Of a DNA stretch of 64,000 nucleotides, positions 16,826 through 25,235 are shown piece after piece (position 1 is the stretch's first letter; each line of letters opens with the position of its first letter). Source of the stretch: Halovulum dunhuangense (GTDB taxonomy: Bacteria; Pseudomonadota; Alphaproteobacteria; Rhodobacterales; Rhodobacteraceae); the NCBI RefSeq assembly GCF_013093415.1, contig NZ_JABFBC010000002.1, positions 496,001-560,000 on the forward strand, written 5' to 3'. The notes beneath the pieces were generated by a model that did no database searches, had not been told where the DNA came from, and worked only from the letters and a program-made list of their open reading frames with translations. The translations under genes and the position numbers were made by a program.

Positions 16826-17401
16826 TCAAGGCGAGACAGCCTGCATCCACACCGTCCGTCGCGCATCGACAGGGGTACCGTGTACCACCGAGTTTATCTC
16901 CATGATCCCGTAGAGCGTCCCCCAGTCCATCGCCATCATCCGATAGGTGAAGTCCATCCGCACGCCATCCACGACCGCGGTCGAGGTGCCCACGAGGCGG
17001 GGCAGCTCGATCTGGTCGCATCCGGCGGTCAGGGCGACCTCGTCGGGGCTGAGCAATGGCTCCGGAATGTCGGGGCCGACGTCTCCGATTACCCAGCGCG
17101 GCTCATCCGCCAGTCGAAGGACCAGTGGCGCCTGTGCCTCGGGGTGGGTCGCCTGCAACGTGTCGCCCATCTGCCAGATGGTGATGGTCTCGACCTCGCC
17201 CGCGCCCGGGAAGGGCAGCACCATGCCGCCCATCGTCGCATAGCCGGCCTGATGCTCGATCAGCCACTCGCCGGTGAAGATCTCCTGGATGCGGGGCCAG
17301 TCGCCCTGCCCCGAGGTTCCGCACAGGGGCGGCTCCTCGGCCAGAAGGGGCGGTGCAAGGCCAGCCAGGGCAACCGATAGGGTGAACAGTCTGCACATCA
17401 T
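16826..17401 (-). CDS. Exported hypothetical protein, 191 residues
   Basis: Begins MMCRLFTLSVALAGLAPPLL, a clear signal peptide, after AAGGA at good spacing. This decides the start at 17401 against a longer frame. The mature protein has CGTSGQGDWPRIQEIFTGEW, then segments with TMGGMVLPFPGAGEVETI and MDFTYRMMAMDWGTLYGI. It looks beta-rich with two cysteines that may bridge. It lies between the zincin gene and another secreted protein on the same strand, about 70 bases apart from the former. No family recognised. Confidence 0.65.
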   Translation of the reverse strand: MMCRLFTLSVALAGLAPPLLAEEPPLCGTSGQGDWPRIQEIFTGEWLIEHQAGYATMGGMVLPFPGAGEVETITIWQMGDTLQATHPEAQAPLVLRLADEPRWVIGDVGPDIPEPLLSPDEVALTAGCDQIELPRLVGTSTAVVDGVRMDFTYRMMAMDWGTLYGIMEINSVVHGTPVDARRTVWMQAVSP

Positions 17402-17432
17402 CTTGTCATCCTTTCGCAGCGCCTCGATGCGC

Positions 17433-17951
17433 TCATTGATCGACGAAGAAAGGCGTGTCGAAACTGCCCTCGACGGTGTTGCAGTCGTTGGGATTGGCCT
17501 CGACGCCGAGCCCGTCCGCAAAGCACAGGAGTCCGCGGAAACTGCCCGCCGCATGGCCCTGCCTGCCGTCGATCGTCAGATCCGTGAACGTCAGATCGAG
17601 CGGCTCAGGCGCACCTTCCGACGTCCAGACTCGCATGCTTCCGTCTTTCGAATAAGTGATGGCGGAGGAAACCAGCGCCGTTTGCGGCCCCGGCGCATGG
17701 GACATGAAGGTCGCGTCAATCGCCAGGTTGCCGTCCCCGCTCATCAGCGTGAGGCTAGAGAAGCCGCCAACGGTCAGGAGAAGAAAAGCCGTCGGCGACA
17801 CCTCGTCCCCGACGGTCGCGATGACCGTGGATTTTGAGGCCGCCTCGCCCGCCAAGTCGATCTCGATGCTGCCGATCTCCTCGATCTGCTGTGCAGGAGA
17901 AGGGGTTGCGACGACCATGATTGCCGCAGCCCCGAGTAAAAGATGCCTCAT
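17433..17951 (-). CDS. Exported hypothetical protein, family with C-terminal TVEG motif
   Basis: A 172-residue protein with signal peptide (RHLLLGAAAIMVVATPSPAQ). The mature part reads as a beta-sandwich: SLTLMSGDGNLAIDATFMSH, then DLTFTDLTIDGRQGHAAGSF, then RGLLCF and CNTVEGSFDT at the end. The two cysteines probably pair. The same layout appears in the exported protein at 24238-24711 (DLHAMGDGDFSVGLIFHGAP, LLCRDD, CRTVEGRIDT), so I take them as paralogues. Function unknown. Confidence 0.7.
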   Translation of the reverse strand: MRHLLLGAAAIMVVATPSPAQQIEEIGSIEIDLAGEAASKSTVIATVGDEVSPTAFLLLTVGGFSSLTLMSGDGNLAIDATFMSHAPGPQTALVSSAITYSKDGSMRVWTSEGAPEPLDLTFTDLTIDGRQGHAAGSFRGLLCFADGLGVEANPNDCNTVEGSFDTPFFVDQ

Positions 17952-17997
17952 GCGATTCTCCTTTTCCCGACTGCACGACCCGCGCGTCGTGCCGGGG

Positions 17998-18465
17998 TCA
18001 TGAACAGGCGGGTGTCATCAGCCGGAACTCCCCGGCGTCCGACACGGCGGCCAGACGCTCGGCGATCAGGCCCTCGCCAATGGCGCGGAATTCGTCCTCG
18101 CTCAGGGCAAGACCATCGAGCAACTCGTTGATGTTATCGCCGTTGACCGTGCATCCGGCATCCTCGATGGCCGCGATCGCACGTTCCCTGGCCGTTCCCG
18201 CGGACATGGTACAATTGGGCGTGGTCAGCCGGAACACGCCCATCTGAGAGACATCGGCCAGCCCCTCGGCGACCAGCTCCTCGCCGATGACGCGGAATTC
18301 CTCATCGCTGAGCGCAAGTCCGTCGAGGACCTCGTTGACGTTCGATCCGTCGACAACGCAACCGGCCTGCTCGATCGCCGCGACGGTTCGCTCTTTCGGG
18401 GTTTCGGCATGGGCGATGGTGGCAGCGGAAAGGAACGCCGCCAGTACGATCTGGTAAAATTTCAT
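17998..18465 (-). CDS. Exported protein of two tandem repeats
   Basis: A 155-residue protein with a signal peptide ending AHAETP. The mature chain is two copies of a ~65-residue unit. Copy one has AAIEQAGCVVDGSNVNEVLD and GLALSDEEFRVIGEELVAEG; copy two has AAIEDAGCTVNGDNINELLD and GLALSEDEFRAIGEGLIAER. Each ends with FRL-TP-x-C and carries one Cys near the start and one at the end, fit for a disulfide per repeat. The unit looks like a small helical bundle. It lies just downstream of the two-component operon on the same strand. Function unknown. Confidence 0.75.
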   Translation of the reverse strand: MKFYQIVLAAFLSAATIAHAETPKERTVAAIEQAGCVVDGSNVNEVLDGLALSDEEFRVIGEELVAEGLADVSQMGVFRLTTPNCTMSAGTARERAIAAIEDAGCTVNGDNINELLDGLALSEDEFRAIGEGLIAERLAAVSDAGEFRLMTPACS

Positions 18466-18525
18466 GGTCAGGTTCTCCTTTGGACAAGCGAAGCGAATTC
18501 CCCCTGGGCGCGGGCAGACGGCACC

Positions 18526-19491
18526 TCATGGCCGAGCGCCCGAAATCGGCATCGAGAGAAACAGCGCCACAAGGTCGGCCTGCCGGTGCGTTCCGGTCTT
18601 CTCGAAGATGTTGCGCAGGTGAAACGCGATGGTCGTGGGCGACAGACCAAGGCGGGAAGCGATCTGGTTGCGGCGCAGCCCTTCGGCGACAAGGCGCGCG
18701 ACATCGGCCTCGGTCGGGGTCAGGTCGAAAAGCTGGCGCAAGGTTCTGGGGTCGAGGGGACGCTGCCTCTCGGGATCGCTGAGCATCAGCATGGCGGCCG
18801 CGCCGCCCGGCGCGGAACCAGACCGCAGGGACCGGCCCAGCACCATCAGGCGACGCGCCCCGGAATAGACCGAGAAGGCGCCGCCGCTTTCGTTTCCGGC
18901 GACAAGCGCGCCGACAAGTTCGGCCAGCTTTCGCCCCTGTTCGCCCTTTGCGGTGACGCGGGTGCCGATGTCGATACCGGCCGCCCTGGCGCGTTCCTGT
19001 GCCGATCCGTTGGCGTATTGCACGTCGCCCTTGCCATCGAGAAGGACAACACCGACCGACAGCCGGTCCAGCGCAGCAATCCCCGAGCGCAGGTTCGCGG
19101 CAGAGCGCGCCCGACGCGCCCTGTCCAGGCAGTTCGAGACGATGGCGCGCAGCAGATCGTAGTCTATCGGCTTGGTCAGGTAGTCATCGGCCCCGGCCCG
19201 TCGGCCGGCGATCATCTGCTCACGCGCCGAAAGCGCCGTGAGGAAAACGAAGGGAATGTCGTCCAGATCGGGGCGGGCCGCGCGCAGATGCGCCAGCAGG
19301 GCATGGCCATCCATCTCGGGCATGACGATGTCGCTGAGGATCAGATCGGGCCGCTTGCCATCCAGCAGGTCGAGCGCATCGACTGCCGTCGCGGCCGCGA
19401 TGACGGCGTAACCGGCCTCTCGCAGATCGACGGCGATATCCTCGCGAAGCGACGGTTCGTCCTCGACACACAGGATCAACGGCGCGTTCAT
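18526..19491 (-). CDS. Response regulator: REC, PAS-like and LuxR-type HTH domains
   Basis: A 321-residue DNA-binding response regulator. The receiver has acidic residues in VEDEPS, phospho-acceptor Asp54 in LSDIVMPEMDG and Lys107 in YLTKPID. A middle segment (GVVLLDGKGDVQYANG) is PAS-like. The C-terminus is a LuxR/GerE helix-turn-helix: LTPTEADVARLVAEG, then NQIASRLGLSPTTIAFHLRN. The ATG at 19491 overlaps the kinase stop (ATGA), so kinase and regulator are coupled partners. Likely targets are the neighbouring exported-protein genes; that is inference from position. Confidence 0.88.
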   Translation of the reverse strand: MNAPLILCVEDEPSLREDIAVDLREAGYAVIAAATAVDALDLLDGKRPDLILSDIVMPEMDGHALLAHLRAARPDLDDIPFVFLTALSAREQMIAGRRAGADDYLTKPIDYDLLRAIVSNCLDRARRARSAANLRSGIAALDRLSVGVVLLDGKGDVQYANGSAQERARAAGIDIGTRVTAKGEQGRKLAELVGALVAGNESGGAFSVYSGARRLMVLGRSLRSGSAPGGAAAMLMLSDPERQRPLDPRTLRQLFDLTPTEADVARLVAEGLRRNQIASRLGLSPTTIAFHLRNIFEKTGTHRQADLVALFLSMPISGARP

Positions 19492-20822
19492 GCAGCTTCC
19501 CCGCAGGGAAGCGTCAGACGCGCGACCAGCCCGCCCCCGTCGCGCGGCATCAGCGTCACGTCGCCGCCCTGAAGTCTTGCCAGGTGCCGTGCCAGCGGCA
19601 GGCCCAGTCCGGACCCCGGCAGGGTGCGGTGATCCTCGCCACGGCTGAAATTGTCGAAGGCCCGCGCCATCTGGTCCGGGGTCATCCCCGGGCCCCGATC
19701 GCAGATGTCGCACAGCGCATCATTGCCGGCGAGCATCGGCCGGACCTCGATCTCCTTGCTGTCGGGCGCGTAAAGCAGGGCGTTGGTCAGCAGGTTCGAC
19801 AGGATCTCGGCCGTCAGGACCGGATCGCAGGTTGCCGTTGCCGGCCGGTTGCCCGGCCGGAACCGGAACCGCCCCACACCGTCGGCGGAGGATGTCACCA
19901 GCAGATCATCGATCGCCGACTCGGCGATGCGGCCCAGATCGTGGCGGCCAAGCTCGGGCATGATGGCGTCGCGGTCCACGCGTGCCATCAGAAGGGCGGT
20001 ATCGGTCAGCCGGACAAGCCGTGCCACCGCCTCCCGCGTTGCGCGGGCCTTGTCGATGACGATATCGGCGGGCGGCGGCGTGCCGGGTCGGGTGAGCCGG
20101 CGCATCGCGCTATCGATGACCGCCAGCGGGGTGCGGACCTGGTGCGCGATCAGGTCGGCGAACCGGCGATAGCCCTCGGAGGTGGACCGCTCGAGCATCA
20201 GGTCGCGTTCAAGCCGCGCGGCGCGAAGCCGGTCCAGCTCTGCCCGTGCAAGCCGCCGCTCGCGATCGACCAGCGCGAACGCCAGCCCCGAGCCCGCAAC
20301 GAGTGCGCCAACGATCGCCGCAAGGGCCAGAAGGTGAAGTTGGCGCAGGTCATCGAGCCGCTCGGCCTGAACCTGCCACTCGCGCGCCATGACCCGGCTC
20401 GCCTTGGTCCGCAAGGCCGTGGAGAGTGCCGTGACATGGGCCTGAAGCGCCGCCCGATCGCCGCCCTCGGCAGGATCGAGCGCAAGCAATCCGTCGCGCC
20501 AGCCCATCAGGCCCTCGGCGAGCCCTGCCTCCTGCAGGAACTGCCATTGTGGCCCATCGCGCAGCAGGTTCATCCGCGAGACCAGCAGATCGAAGCGGCG
20601 CCGGACCTCGTTTTCATCGGCATCCCGGGCAAGCGTGGCGGCGAGGTTCAGCGCCTCGATCTGGGTCTGGCCGAAGATCCAGGTCATGTTCTCGGTCGCG
20701 GCGATCTGCATCTGCCGCTCTACCCGCACGATGTTCGTGGCCGCCACCACGAGCAGCCCGAGGCAGCCCGCGATCAGCACGACCAGCCCGCCATGCCGGA
20801 CCAGCTGCGCGCGCGGCGTCAT
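19488..20822 (-). CDS. Membrane sensor histidine kinase
   Basis: A 444-residue kinase with a transmembrane segment near residues 12-30 and a second near 185-205, enclosing a ~150-residue helical periplasmic sensor. The HisKA region contains FADLIAHQVRTPLAVIDSAM with the phospho-accepting His. The ATPase domain shows an N box (EILSNLLTNALLYAP), G1 DRGPGM and G2 GSGLGLPLARHLA. Its ATG overlaps the stop of the upstream exported protein, and its own stop overlaps the regulator start, making a strict three-gene operon. The upstream exported protein is the obvious candidate for signal input. Confidence 0.88.
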   Translation of the reverse strand: MTPRAQLVRHGGLVVLIAGCLGLLVVAATNIVRVERQMQIAATENMTWIFGQTQIEALNLAATLARDADENEVRRRFDLLVSRMNLLRDGPQWQFLQEAGLAEGLMGWRDGLLALDPAEGGDRAALQAHVTALSTALRTKASRVMAREWQVQAERLDDLRQLHLLALAAIVGALVAGSGLAFALVDRERRLARAELDRLRAARLERDLMLERSTSEGYRRFADLIAHQVRTPLAVIDSAMRRLTRPGTPPPADIVIDKARATREAVARLVRLTDTALLMARVDRDAIMPELGRHDLGRIAESAIDDLLVTSSADGVGRFRFRPGNRPATATCDPVLTAEILSNLLTNALLYAPDSKEIEVRPMLAGNDALCDICDRGPGMTPDQMARAFDNFSRGEDHRTLPGSGLGLPLARHLARLQGGDVTLMPRDGGGLVARLTLPCGEAA

Positions 20823-21301
20823 TGCACATGAAGCGCGACGAGTTGCCAGACCCATCGCATGTCGTAACGGATGTCGGCGAGAACGCCGTGATCGTCGCGC
20901 GGATAGACTATCCAGACCGGCCCCTTGTCGCGCGGCGTCAGCGCAGTACCGTCCATGTAAAGCGCGGCCAGCACGTCGAACGCATGAAAATCGCTGATCG
21001 GAATGTCGATGACATAGTCGTTGAGCGCCCGGGCGACCACGGTCTCGCCGCTGGCCCCCGCGTGCTCGAGGATGTCGCGCATCAGCACGCCCCGGAACAG
21101 CGGCCGCCCATCGGTGACTGTCGTCGAGGTGCTGAGCTCGCGCCATTCCATCGCGTCCAGATCCTCGCGGGATATCTCGACCCGGCCCCCTTCCACCGCG
21201 CCGGTCAGCGTCAGCAGCGGCTCGTCGGCCAGGGCCGGCGATGCGGCAGGGACAAGGAAAACCGTCAGCAGGCCGAACAGAAATGGCAGCAAGGGTTTCA
21301 T
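20819..21301 (-). CDS. Exported molybdopterin-oxidoreductase-like protein lacking cysteine
   Basis: A 160-residue protein with signal peptide (LLPFLFGLLTVFLVPAASPA). It resembles the sulfite-oxidase/YedY molybdopterin-binding fold reduced to a core: LTLTGAVEGGRVEISREDLD, PLFRGVLMRDILEHAGAS, and ALNDYVIDIPISDF followed by YMDGTALTPRDKGPVWIVYP. Active enzymes bind molybdenum through a Cys; this protein has none at all, so a catalytic role is unlikely. Start ATG at 21301, shorter than the open frame, is set by the signal peptide. It is first gene of the kinase operon, suggesting a periplasmic sensing partner. Confidence 0.72.
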   Translation of the reverse strand: MKPLLPFLFGLLTVFLVPAASPALADEPLLTLTGAVEGGRVEISREDLDAMEWRELSTSTTVTDGRPLFRGVLMRDILEHAGASGETVVARALNDYVIDIPISDFHAFDVLAALYMDGTALTPRDKGPVWIVYPRDDHGVLADIRYDMRWVWQLVALHVQ

Positions 21302-21425
21302 TTCAAAACGCCCGATCAAATCCTGTGCACCAAAACTAACAAATAAGAATCGTCCGGTCCCCCTCCAAACGAACGGGGTCTTGATGCGGGCGGCGATGTA
21401 TTCTCGATCCTGAAGGATGGAGGAC

Positions 21426-21908
21426 ATGCCCGTGACAGCTGCGCCGCGCTTTTCTACCGCCTTGCTTGCCTCGGCGTTCGTGCTGGGGACGGCTGTCCTG
21501 GCGCAGGATCCGGGTGGCCTGGTGACCGGCAGTTTCGGCGACCAGCCGCTGGAGCTGCCCGTTTCTGCCGACCTGTCCGCCGCCACGATGATCGGCGACT
21601 ATGCGGATGCGTCGCTGGCGGCCGCGCTGACGGAAGGCGACCAGGGGCCGCTTTTCCTGACGATGACGCTGAGTGGCGAGTTGCCCGACCCGGGCGAGGT
21701 GATGCTGGAACTCGCCTTCGCGCGGGACATGGGGCGCAACTGGCAGGGCGATCAGAACAGCCTGACGCTTGAGCTTGGCGGCTTCGCACCCTCGGACGGC
21801 ATGGTGCACCTGTTCGGGACCATCACGGGCGAGGTCACGGGCGGCCCCGCCTCGGAAACCCGCGCGGTGACGTTCAGCTTCGACGCGTATCTGGAACAGG
21901 TGGAGTGA
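21426..21908 (+). CDS. Exported hypothetical protein, 160 residues
   Basis: Divergent from the kinase operon. Start ATG at 21426, with AAGGA eight bases upstream; an ATG at 21417 is poorly spaced. Signal peptide (STALLASAFVLGTAVLAQ) precedes a beta-rich mature part with GSFGDQPLELPVSADL, PLFLTMTLSGELPDPGE and HLFGTITGEVTGG. The layout of alternating strands ending in a charged F-x-F-x-A-Y strand recalls the other small exported proteins nearby. No cysteines in the mature part. Function unknown. Confidence 0.65.
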   Translation: MPVTAAPRFSTALLASAFVLGTAVLAQDPGGLVTGSFGDQPLELPVSADLSAATMIGDYADASLAAALTEGDQGPLFLTMTLSGELPDPGEVMLELAFARDMGRNWQGDQNSLTLELGGFAPSDGMVHLFGTITGEVTGGPASETRAVTFSFDAYLEQVE

Positions 21909-21909
21909 C

Positions 21910-22260
21910 ATGCGGAAACTCTTTCTGGCAATGATCCTTTTGTCAGGCCCCGCCGGCGCCGCGCCCGCCGATGGCGTCTATGACGGCTTCGACTGCAAGG
22001 CGCCGGTCAGCGACCAGCGTGTGACGCTGCGGGGCGACCGGATTTCCTACTACGAGACAAGCTGCCGCCTGACCGATCCGGTCAGCGTCGCGGGCTGGGG
22101 CGATGCCACCCTGTTCTGGGCCGAATGTCGCGGCGAGGGGCAGGAATGGCGCGAACGCACGCTGGTGATGACACGCATGGGGGGCGACCTGATCGTGGTC
22201 GGCGACGGCTGGGCCGAACGCTATGCCCCCTGCCCGGACCGCAAACCGGAGTCCGAGTGA
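21910..22260 (+). CDS. Exported hypothetical protein, 116 residues
   Basis: Starts one base after the preceding stop. Signal peptide RKLFLAMILLSGPAGAAP, then a mature domain of about 95 residues with DGFDCKAPVSDQRVTLRGD, SCRLTDPVSVAGWGDATLFW and ECRGEG, closing with YAPCPD. Four cysteines suggest two disulfides. The TGA shares a base with the ATG of the VWA gene, so the two are coupled. Possibly a small periplasmic binding or lysozyme-inhibitor-like protein, but I have no firm family. Confidence 0.65.
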   Translation: MRKLFLAMILLSGPAGAAPADGVYDGFDCKAPVSDQRVTLRGDRISYYETSCRLTDPVSVAGWGDATLFWAECRGEGQEWRERTLVMTRMGGDLIVVGDGWAERYAPCPDRKPESE

Positions 22261-23669
22261 TGCGTTTCCCTCTTGCCGCAACGCTTCTGCTGGCCGCGCT
22301 GCCGGTCCATGCAGAGCCCGTCACCGTGATCGTCTTCGATGCGTCGGGATCCATGTGGAACCGGCTCGAAGGCGATCGCAGCCGTATCGAGGTCGCGCGC
22401 GAGGTGATGGGCAATTATTTCATCAGCCGCGACCCGCAGACGCCATTGGCGGTCGTGGCCTATGGACACAACCGCCGCGGTGACTGCGGCGATATAGAGG
22501 TGGTCACGCCGATGGGGCGCCACCCCGGCGCGGGACAGGCGAACAGGCTGGTCGGGCTGAACCCCCAGGGCATGACGCCATTGACCGATGCCCTGCGCGT
22601 GGCGCGCGACCAGATTCCCGCCACCGCCGAGTCGGCAGATATCGTCTTGATCACCGACGGGCTGGAAAACTGCGGGGGCGACCCCTGCGCCCTGGCCGGG
22701 ACGCTTGCCGCCGAGGGCATCGAGCTGCGCGCACATGTGGTCGGTTTCGGGATGAGGCCGGGCGAAGTCGATGCCTTGGCTTGCTTGCCGGATCTGACCG
22801 GCGGGAAGCTGCTGGAGGCCTCGACCCAGGTGGAACTGGCCGGCGCGCTTCAGCAGATCGCATCCACGCCGCCGCCTGCAATCCTGCGGGGGATTTCGCT
22901 GGTCGCTGTCGCCGCGGAAACCGGCGTGCCACTGGGCGCCGCCGACTGGCGGGTCACGGACGGGACCGGGCTTCTCGACCTGCGGGGCGAACGGATCGAC
23001 CCGTTCCGTATCGATCTGGCGGATGGACAGTACACCGTGGCCGCATCGGCCCCCGGATTTGCCGGCCAGATGACGCTGAACGTCGAACCGGGCATGGCCA
23101 CGACCGTCGACGTGCCGCTCACCGAGCTTCGCCCGGAAGCGACGCTCGAGGCGCCCGACGAAGCCCCGGCCGGCAGCGCGCTCGAGATCGGCTGGACCGG
23201 ACCCGATGCCGAGGGGGACCGCATCACGCTGGTGCGGTCCGGCGCCGCGTTGGGCGACCCGCTGGCCGTGACCCTGACCCGGCGCGGAATGCCCGCAACG
23301 CTGCGGCTGCCGGACGAGACCGGCACCTTCGAGTTGCGATACGAGCAATACGAACCCCGGCGCGTTCTCGCCACCCGCCAGATTTCGCTGGTCGCGATCG
23401 AGGCCGGCATCATGCCGCCGGGCGTGGTGCCACCCGGAGAGCGTTTCGAGGCCGCATGGACCGGCCCCGCCGGTCCGAAGGACGAGATCGTATTGGCCGA
23501 GCCCGGCTCGCCCGACACCGCGCGGATCACCGCGACGCAGACGCGTTGGGGATCACCGGCAAAACTGAAGGCCCCCGAAGCGGCCGGGGTCTACGAATTG
23601 CGGTACCGCGTCGGGGCCTCGGGCCGGATCCTCGCCCGCAGTCCGCTGGAAGTCGGAAGCGACAAATGA
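22260..23669 (+). CDS. Exported VWA-domain protein
   Basis: A 469-residue protein with signal peptide (PLAATLLLAALPVHAEP). The VWA domain follows at once: MIDAS motif DASGS at 27-31, GMTPLTDAL supplying the Thr, and LITDGLENCGGDPC. After about residue 210 come carboxypeptidase-regulatory-like beta modules (ADGQYTVAASAPGFAG) and two similar ~80-residue beta repeats, each with W-TGP-x-x-x-x-D-x-I-x-L (GWTGPDAEGDRITLV and AWTGPAGPKDEIVLA). Such proteins often scaffold metal-dependent protein contacts in the periplasm. The ATG overlaps the preceding stop. Confidence 0.85.
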   Translation: MRFPLAATLLLAALPVHAEPVTVIVFDASGSMWNRLEGDRSRIEVAREVMGNYFISRDPQTPLAVVAYGHNRRGDCGDIEVVTPMGRHPGAGQANRLVGLNPQGMTPLTDALRVARDQIPATAESADIVLITDGLENCGGDPCALAGTLAAEGIELRAHVVGFGMRPGEVDALACLPDLTGGKLLEASTQVELAGALQQIASTPPPAILRGISLVAVAAETGVPLGAADWRVTDGTGLLDLRGERIDPFRIDLADGQYTVAASAPGFAGQMTLNVEPGMATTVDVPLTELRPEATLEAPDEAPAGSALEIGWTGPDAEGDRITLVRSGAALGDPLAVTLTRRGMPATLRLPDETGTFELRYEQYEPRRVLATRQISLVAIEAGIMPPGVVPPGERFEAAWTGPAGPKDEIVLAEPGSPDTARITATQTRWGSPAKLKAPEAAGVYELRYRVGASGRILARSPLEVGSDK

Positions 23670-24241
23670 TCCGTGCGCTTCGTCTTCGTGTCTACGTCCC
23701 GACCGCGATGGCGGCGGCTTCGGCAACAGCCGACGCCCCCCCGAATACAGCCAGCGCGCATGACCCGCACCGCAAGGGCAATTTCGGCCCGTGCAAGATC
23801 GATCCGCGCCACGCGGGGGATCGGACCGGAACGAAGATCGGTAACGCCCCTTTCGCGCGCGCGCCCCGGAACCTGCGGAAGGGAAATCCGACGATCATCC
23901 ATGACCGCAGCCGAAACCAGCTGGGTCCTCGCGCTGGCCCGGGTGCCAGAAACGAACTGGCACCGCTGCGGGGCGGCGCAAATCCGCTTCGGTCCGATTG
24001 CATGCGCGGCAGGCGGATGGACCCGCGCTTGCCGGGCAACGTTCCAGAGCCGTTCCAACGGCTGTTCCTGCGGGATTGCCGGATTACCCTCGCGCCGCAG
24101 TCCGGATGGCAGTCCGGCACGGGCGCGCGGCGGCCTGACGGAATGATCGGCCTTTGCCCGGGGGCCCGGGCCATGGGCATCGGGCGCATTTCGGCCGGGG
24201 GCGTCCGCAAGCGGATCACCGGCAGCGAGGTGCGCCCATGA
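23666..24241 (+). CDS. Questionable Arg/Gly/Pro-rich ORF between coupled genes
   Basis: A 191-codon frame fills the whole gap between two cluster genes. Its ATG overlaps the VWA stop (ATGA), and its TGA overlaps the next ATG (ATGA), as expected of a real operon member. Against this, the peptide is Arg/Gly/Pro-rich with no hydrophobic core, and its third-position GC (about 77 percent by hand count) looks lower than in the surrounding genes. It has no signal peptide. It may be a decayed or very divergent gene, or plain non-coding DNA. Confidence 0.25.
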   Translation: MIRALRLRVYVPTAMAAASATADAPPNTASAHDPHRKGNFGPCKIDPRHAGDRTGTKIGNAPFARAPRNLRKGNPTIIHDRSRNQLGPRAGPGARNELAPLRGGANPLRSDCMRGRRMDPRLPGNVPEPFQRLFLRDCRITLAPQSGWQSGTGARRPDGMIGLCPGARAMGIGRISAGGVRKRITGSEVRP

Positions 24242-24711
24242 AAATCATGCTGCCATTGGCCTTCACGATCATCGGCTGGCCCGCGCTCGCGCTTGAAGCG
24301 ATCGGCACCGTTACCGCCACCCTGGACGGCACCGAATTCCGATGGGAGATCCTGCGCACCGACGACGGCGCGGCGATGGTGCAGGTCAATGCGATCGGCC
24401 CGATGACGATGATCGACCTGCACGCCATGGGCGACGGCGATTTCTCTGTCGGGCTGATCTTCCATGGGGCGCCTGGGGCCGATGCGCCGCCCGCAGGCGT
24501 CACCATCGATCTGCGCCCGGACGGTGCTGCCGGTGCGCTCTGGAAGAGCGCGGGCGCGGCGGCGGCCCCGGAGTTTCGGATCGACAGGCTCGACCTGGAC
24601 GGGGCGGGCCGCATGGAGGCCGGTTTCACCGCGCTCCTCTGCCGCGACGATGCGCCGACAGAGTGCCGGACCGTCGAGGGCCGCATCGACACCGAGTTGG
24701 GGGCGCCATGA
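24238..24711 (+). CDS. Exported hypothetical protein, family with C-terminal TVEG motif
   Basis: A 157-residue protein with ATG at 24238 after GAGG at suitable spacing. Signal peptide MLPLAFTIIGWPALALEA, then a beta-rich body with DLHAMGDGDFSVGLIFHGAP and FRIDRLDLDGAGRMEAGF, then ALLCRDD and ECRTVEGRIDTEL. The two C-terminal cysteines and the TVEG motif are shared with the exported protein at 17433-17951. It overlaps the downstream membrane gene (ATGA). Function unknown. Confidence 0.7.
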   Translation: MKIMLPLAFTIIGWPALALEAIGTVTATLDGTEFRWEILRTDDGAAMVQVNAIGPMTMIDLHAMGDGDFSVGLIFHGAPGADAPPAGVTIDLRPDGAAGALWKSAGAAAAPEFRIDRLDLDGAGRMEAGFTALLCRDDAPTECRTVEGRIDTELGAP

Positions 24712-25235
24712 CCTTTGCAGAGCTGATGGCGGACCCCCTGCGGGTGGTCCAGAACACGGAAACGACGCTGGTCATCGAGAACCGGCCGGTTCGACGGGCG
24801 GCAATCGCGGTTGGTGCGATCCTGACCGCCATCGCCATGGGACTTGCCGCGATCGCGGATGGTGCGATCGGAACCGGGGTCATGGTGCTGGCGGTGGTGG
24901 CGGTGATCGGCTGGCTCATCCTCGGCGAAATCGTGCACCTCACGCAGATCTGGCTCGATCGGGGGGCGGACGTGGTTCGCTGGCGGACCACGACATTGCG
25001 CGGCCGGACCGAGGAAAGCCTGCCGCTGTCGGATCTGTCGATGGCCCAGGTGAGAACGCGCTACGGCCCCACCGCCGGTACGGATCGCGCGCACCTGACG
25101 CTCGTCCATTCAGCCCGCGAGGATCGGCGCGAAACGCAGATCGCCATGGGTCGCGCCGATGCCGAAGAGATCGCGCGCATGGCGGCCGTCATCAACGCGT
25201 GGCTGTCACGCCCGGCATCCGGGGACCCGGCATGA
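24708..25235 (+). CDS. Membrane protein with two spans and PH-like tail (paralogue 1)
   Basis: A 175-residue protein. It has a short cytoplasmic N-terminus, two hydrophobic segments (AAIAVGAILTAIAMGLAAIA and TGVMVLAVVAVIGWLILG), then a ~100-residue beta-rich tail with IWLDRGADVVRWRTTTLRG and SLPLSDLSMAQVRTRYG, ending in a helix (AEEIARMAAVINAWL). The tail looks like a pleckstrin-homology-type fold. The next gene has the same architecture. Overlaps on both sides (ATGA) mark it as an operon member. The function is not known. Confidence 0.7.
   Translation: MTFAELMADPLRVVQNTETTLVIENRPVRRAAIAVGAILTAIAMGLAAIADGAIGTGVMVLAVVAVIGWLILGEIVHLTQIWLDRGADVVRWRTTTLRGRTEESLPLSDLSMAQVRTRYGPTAGTDRAHLTLVHSAREDRRETQIAMGRADAEEIARMAAVINAWLSRPASGDPA

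Noticed and set aside
21302-21425. TTGATG/TATTCT at 21381-21404 as a promoter
   Set aside because: The spacing is only 12 bases, too short for a normal sigma-70 promoter.
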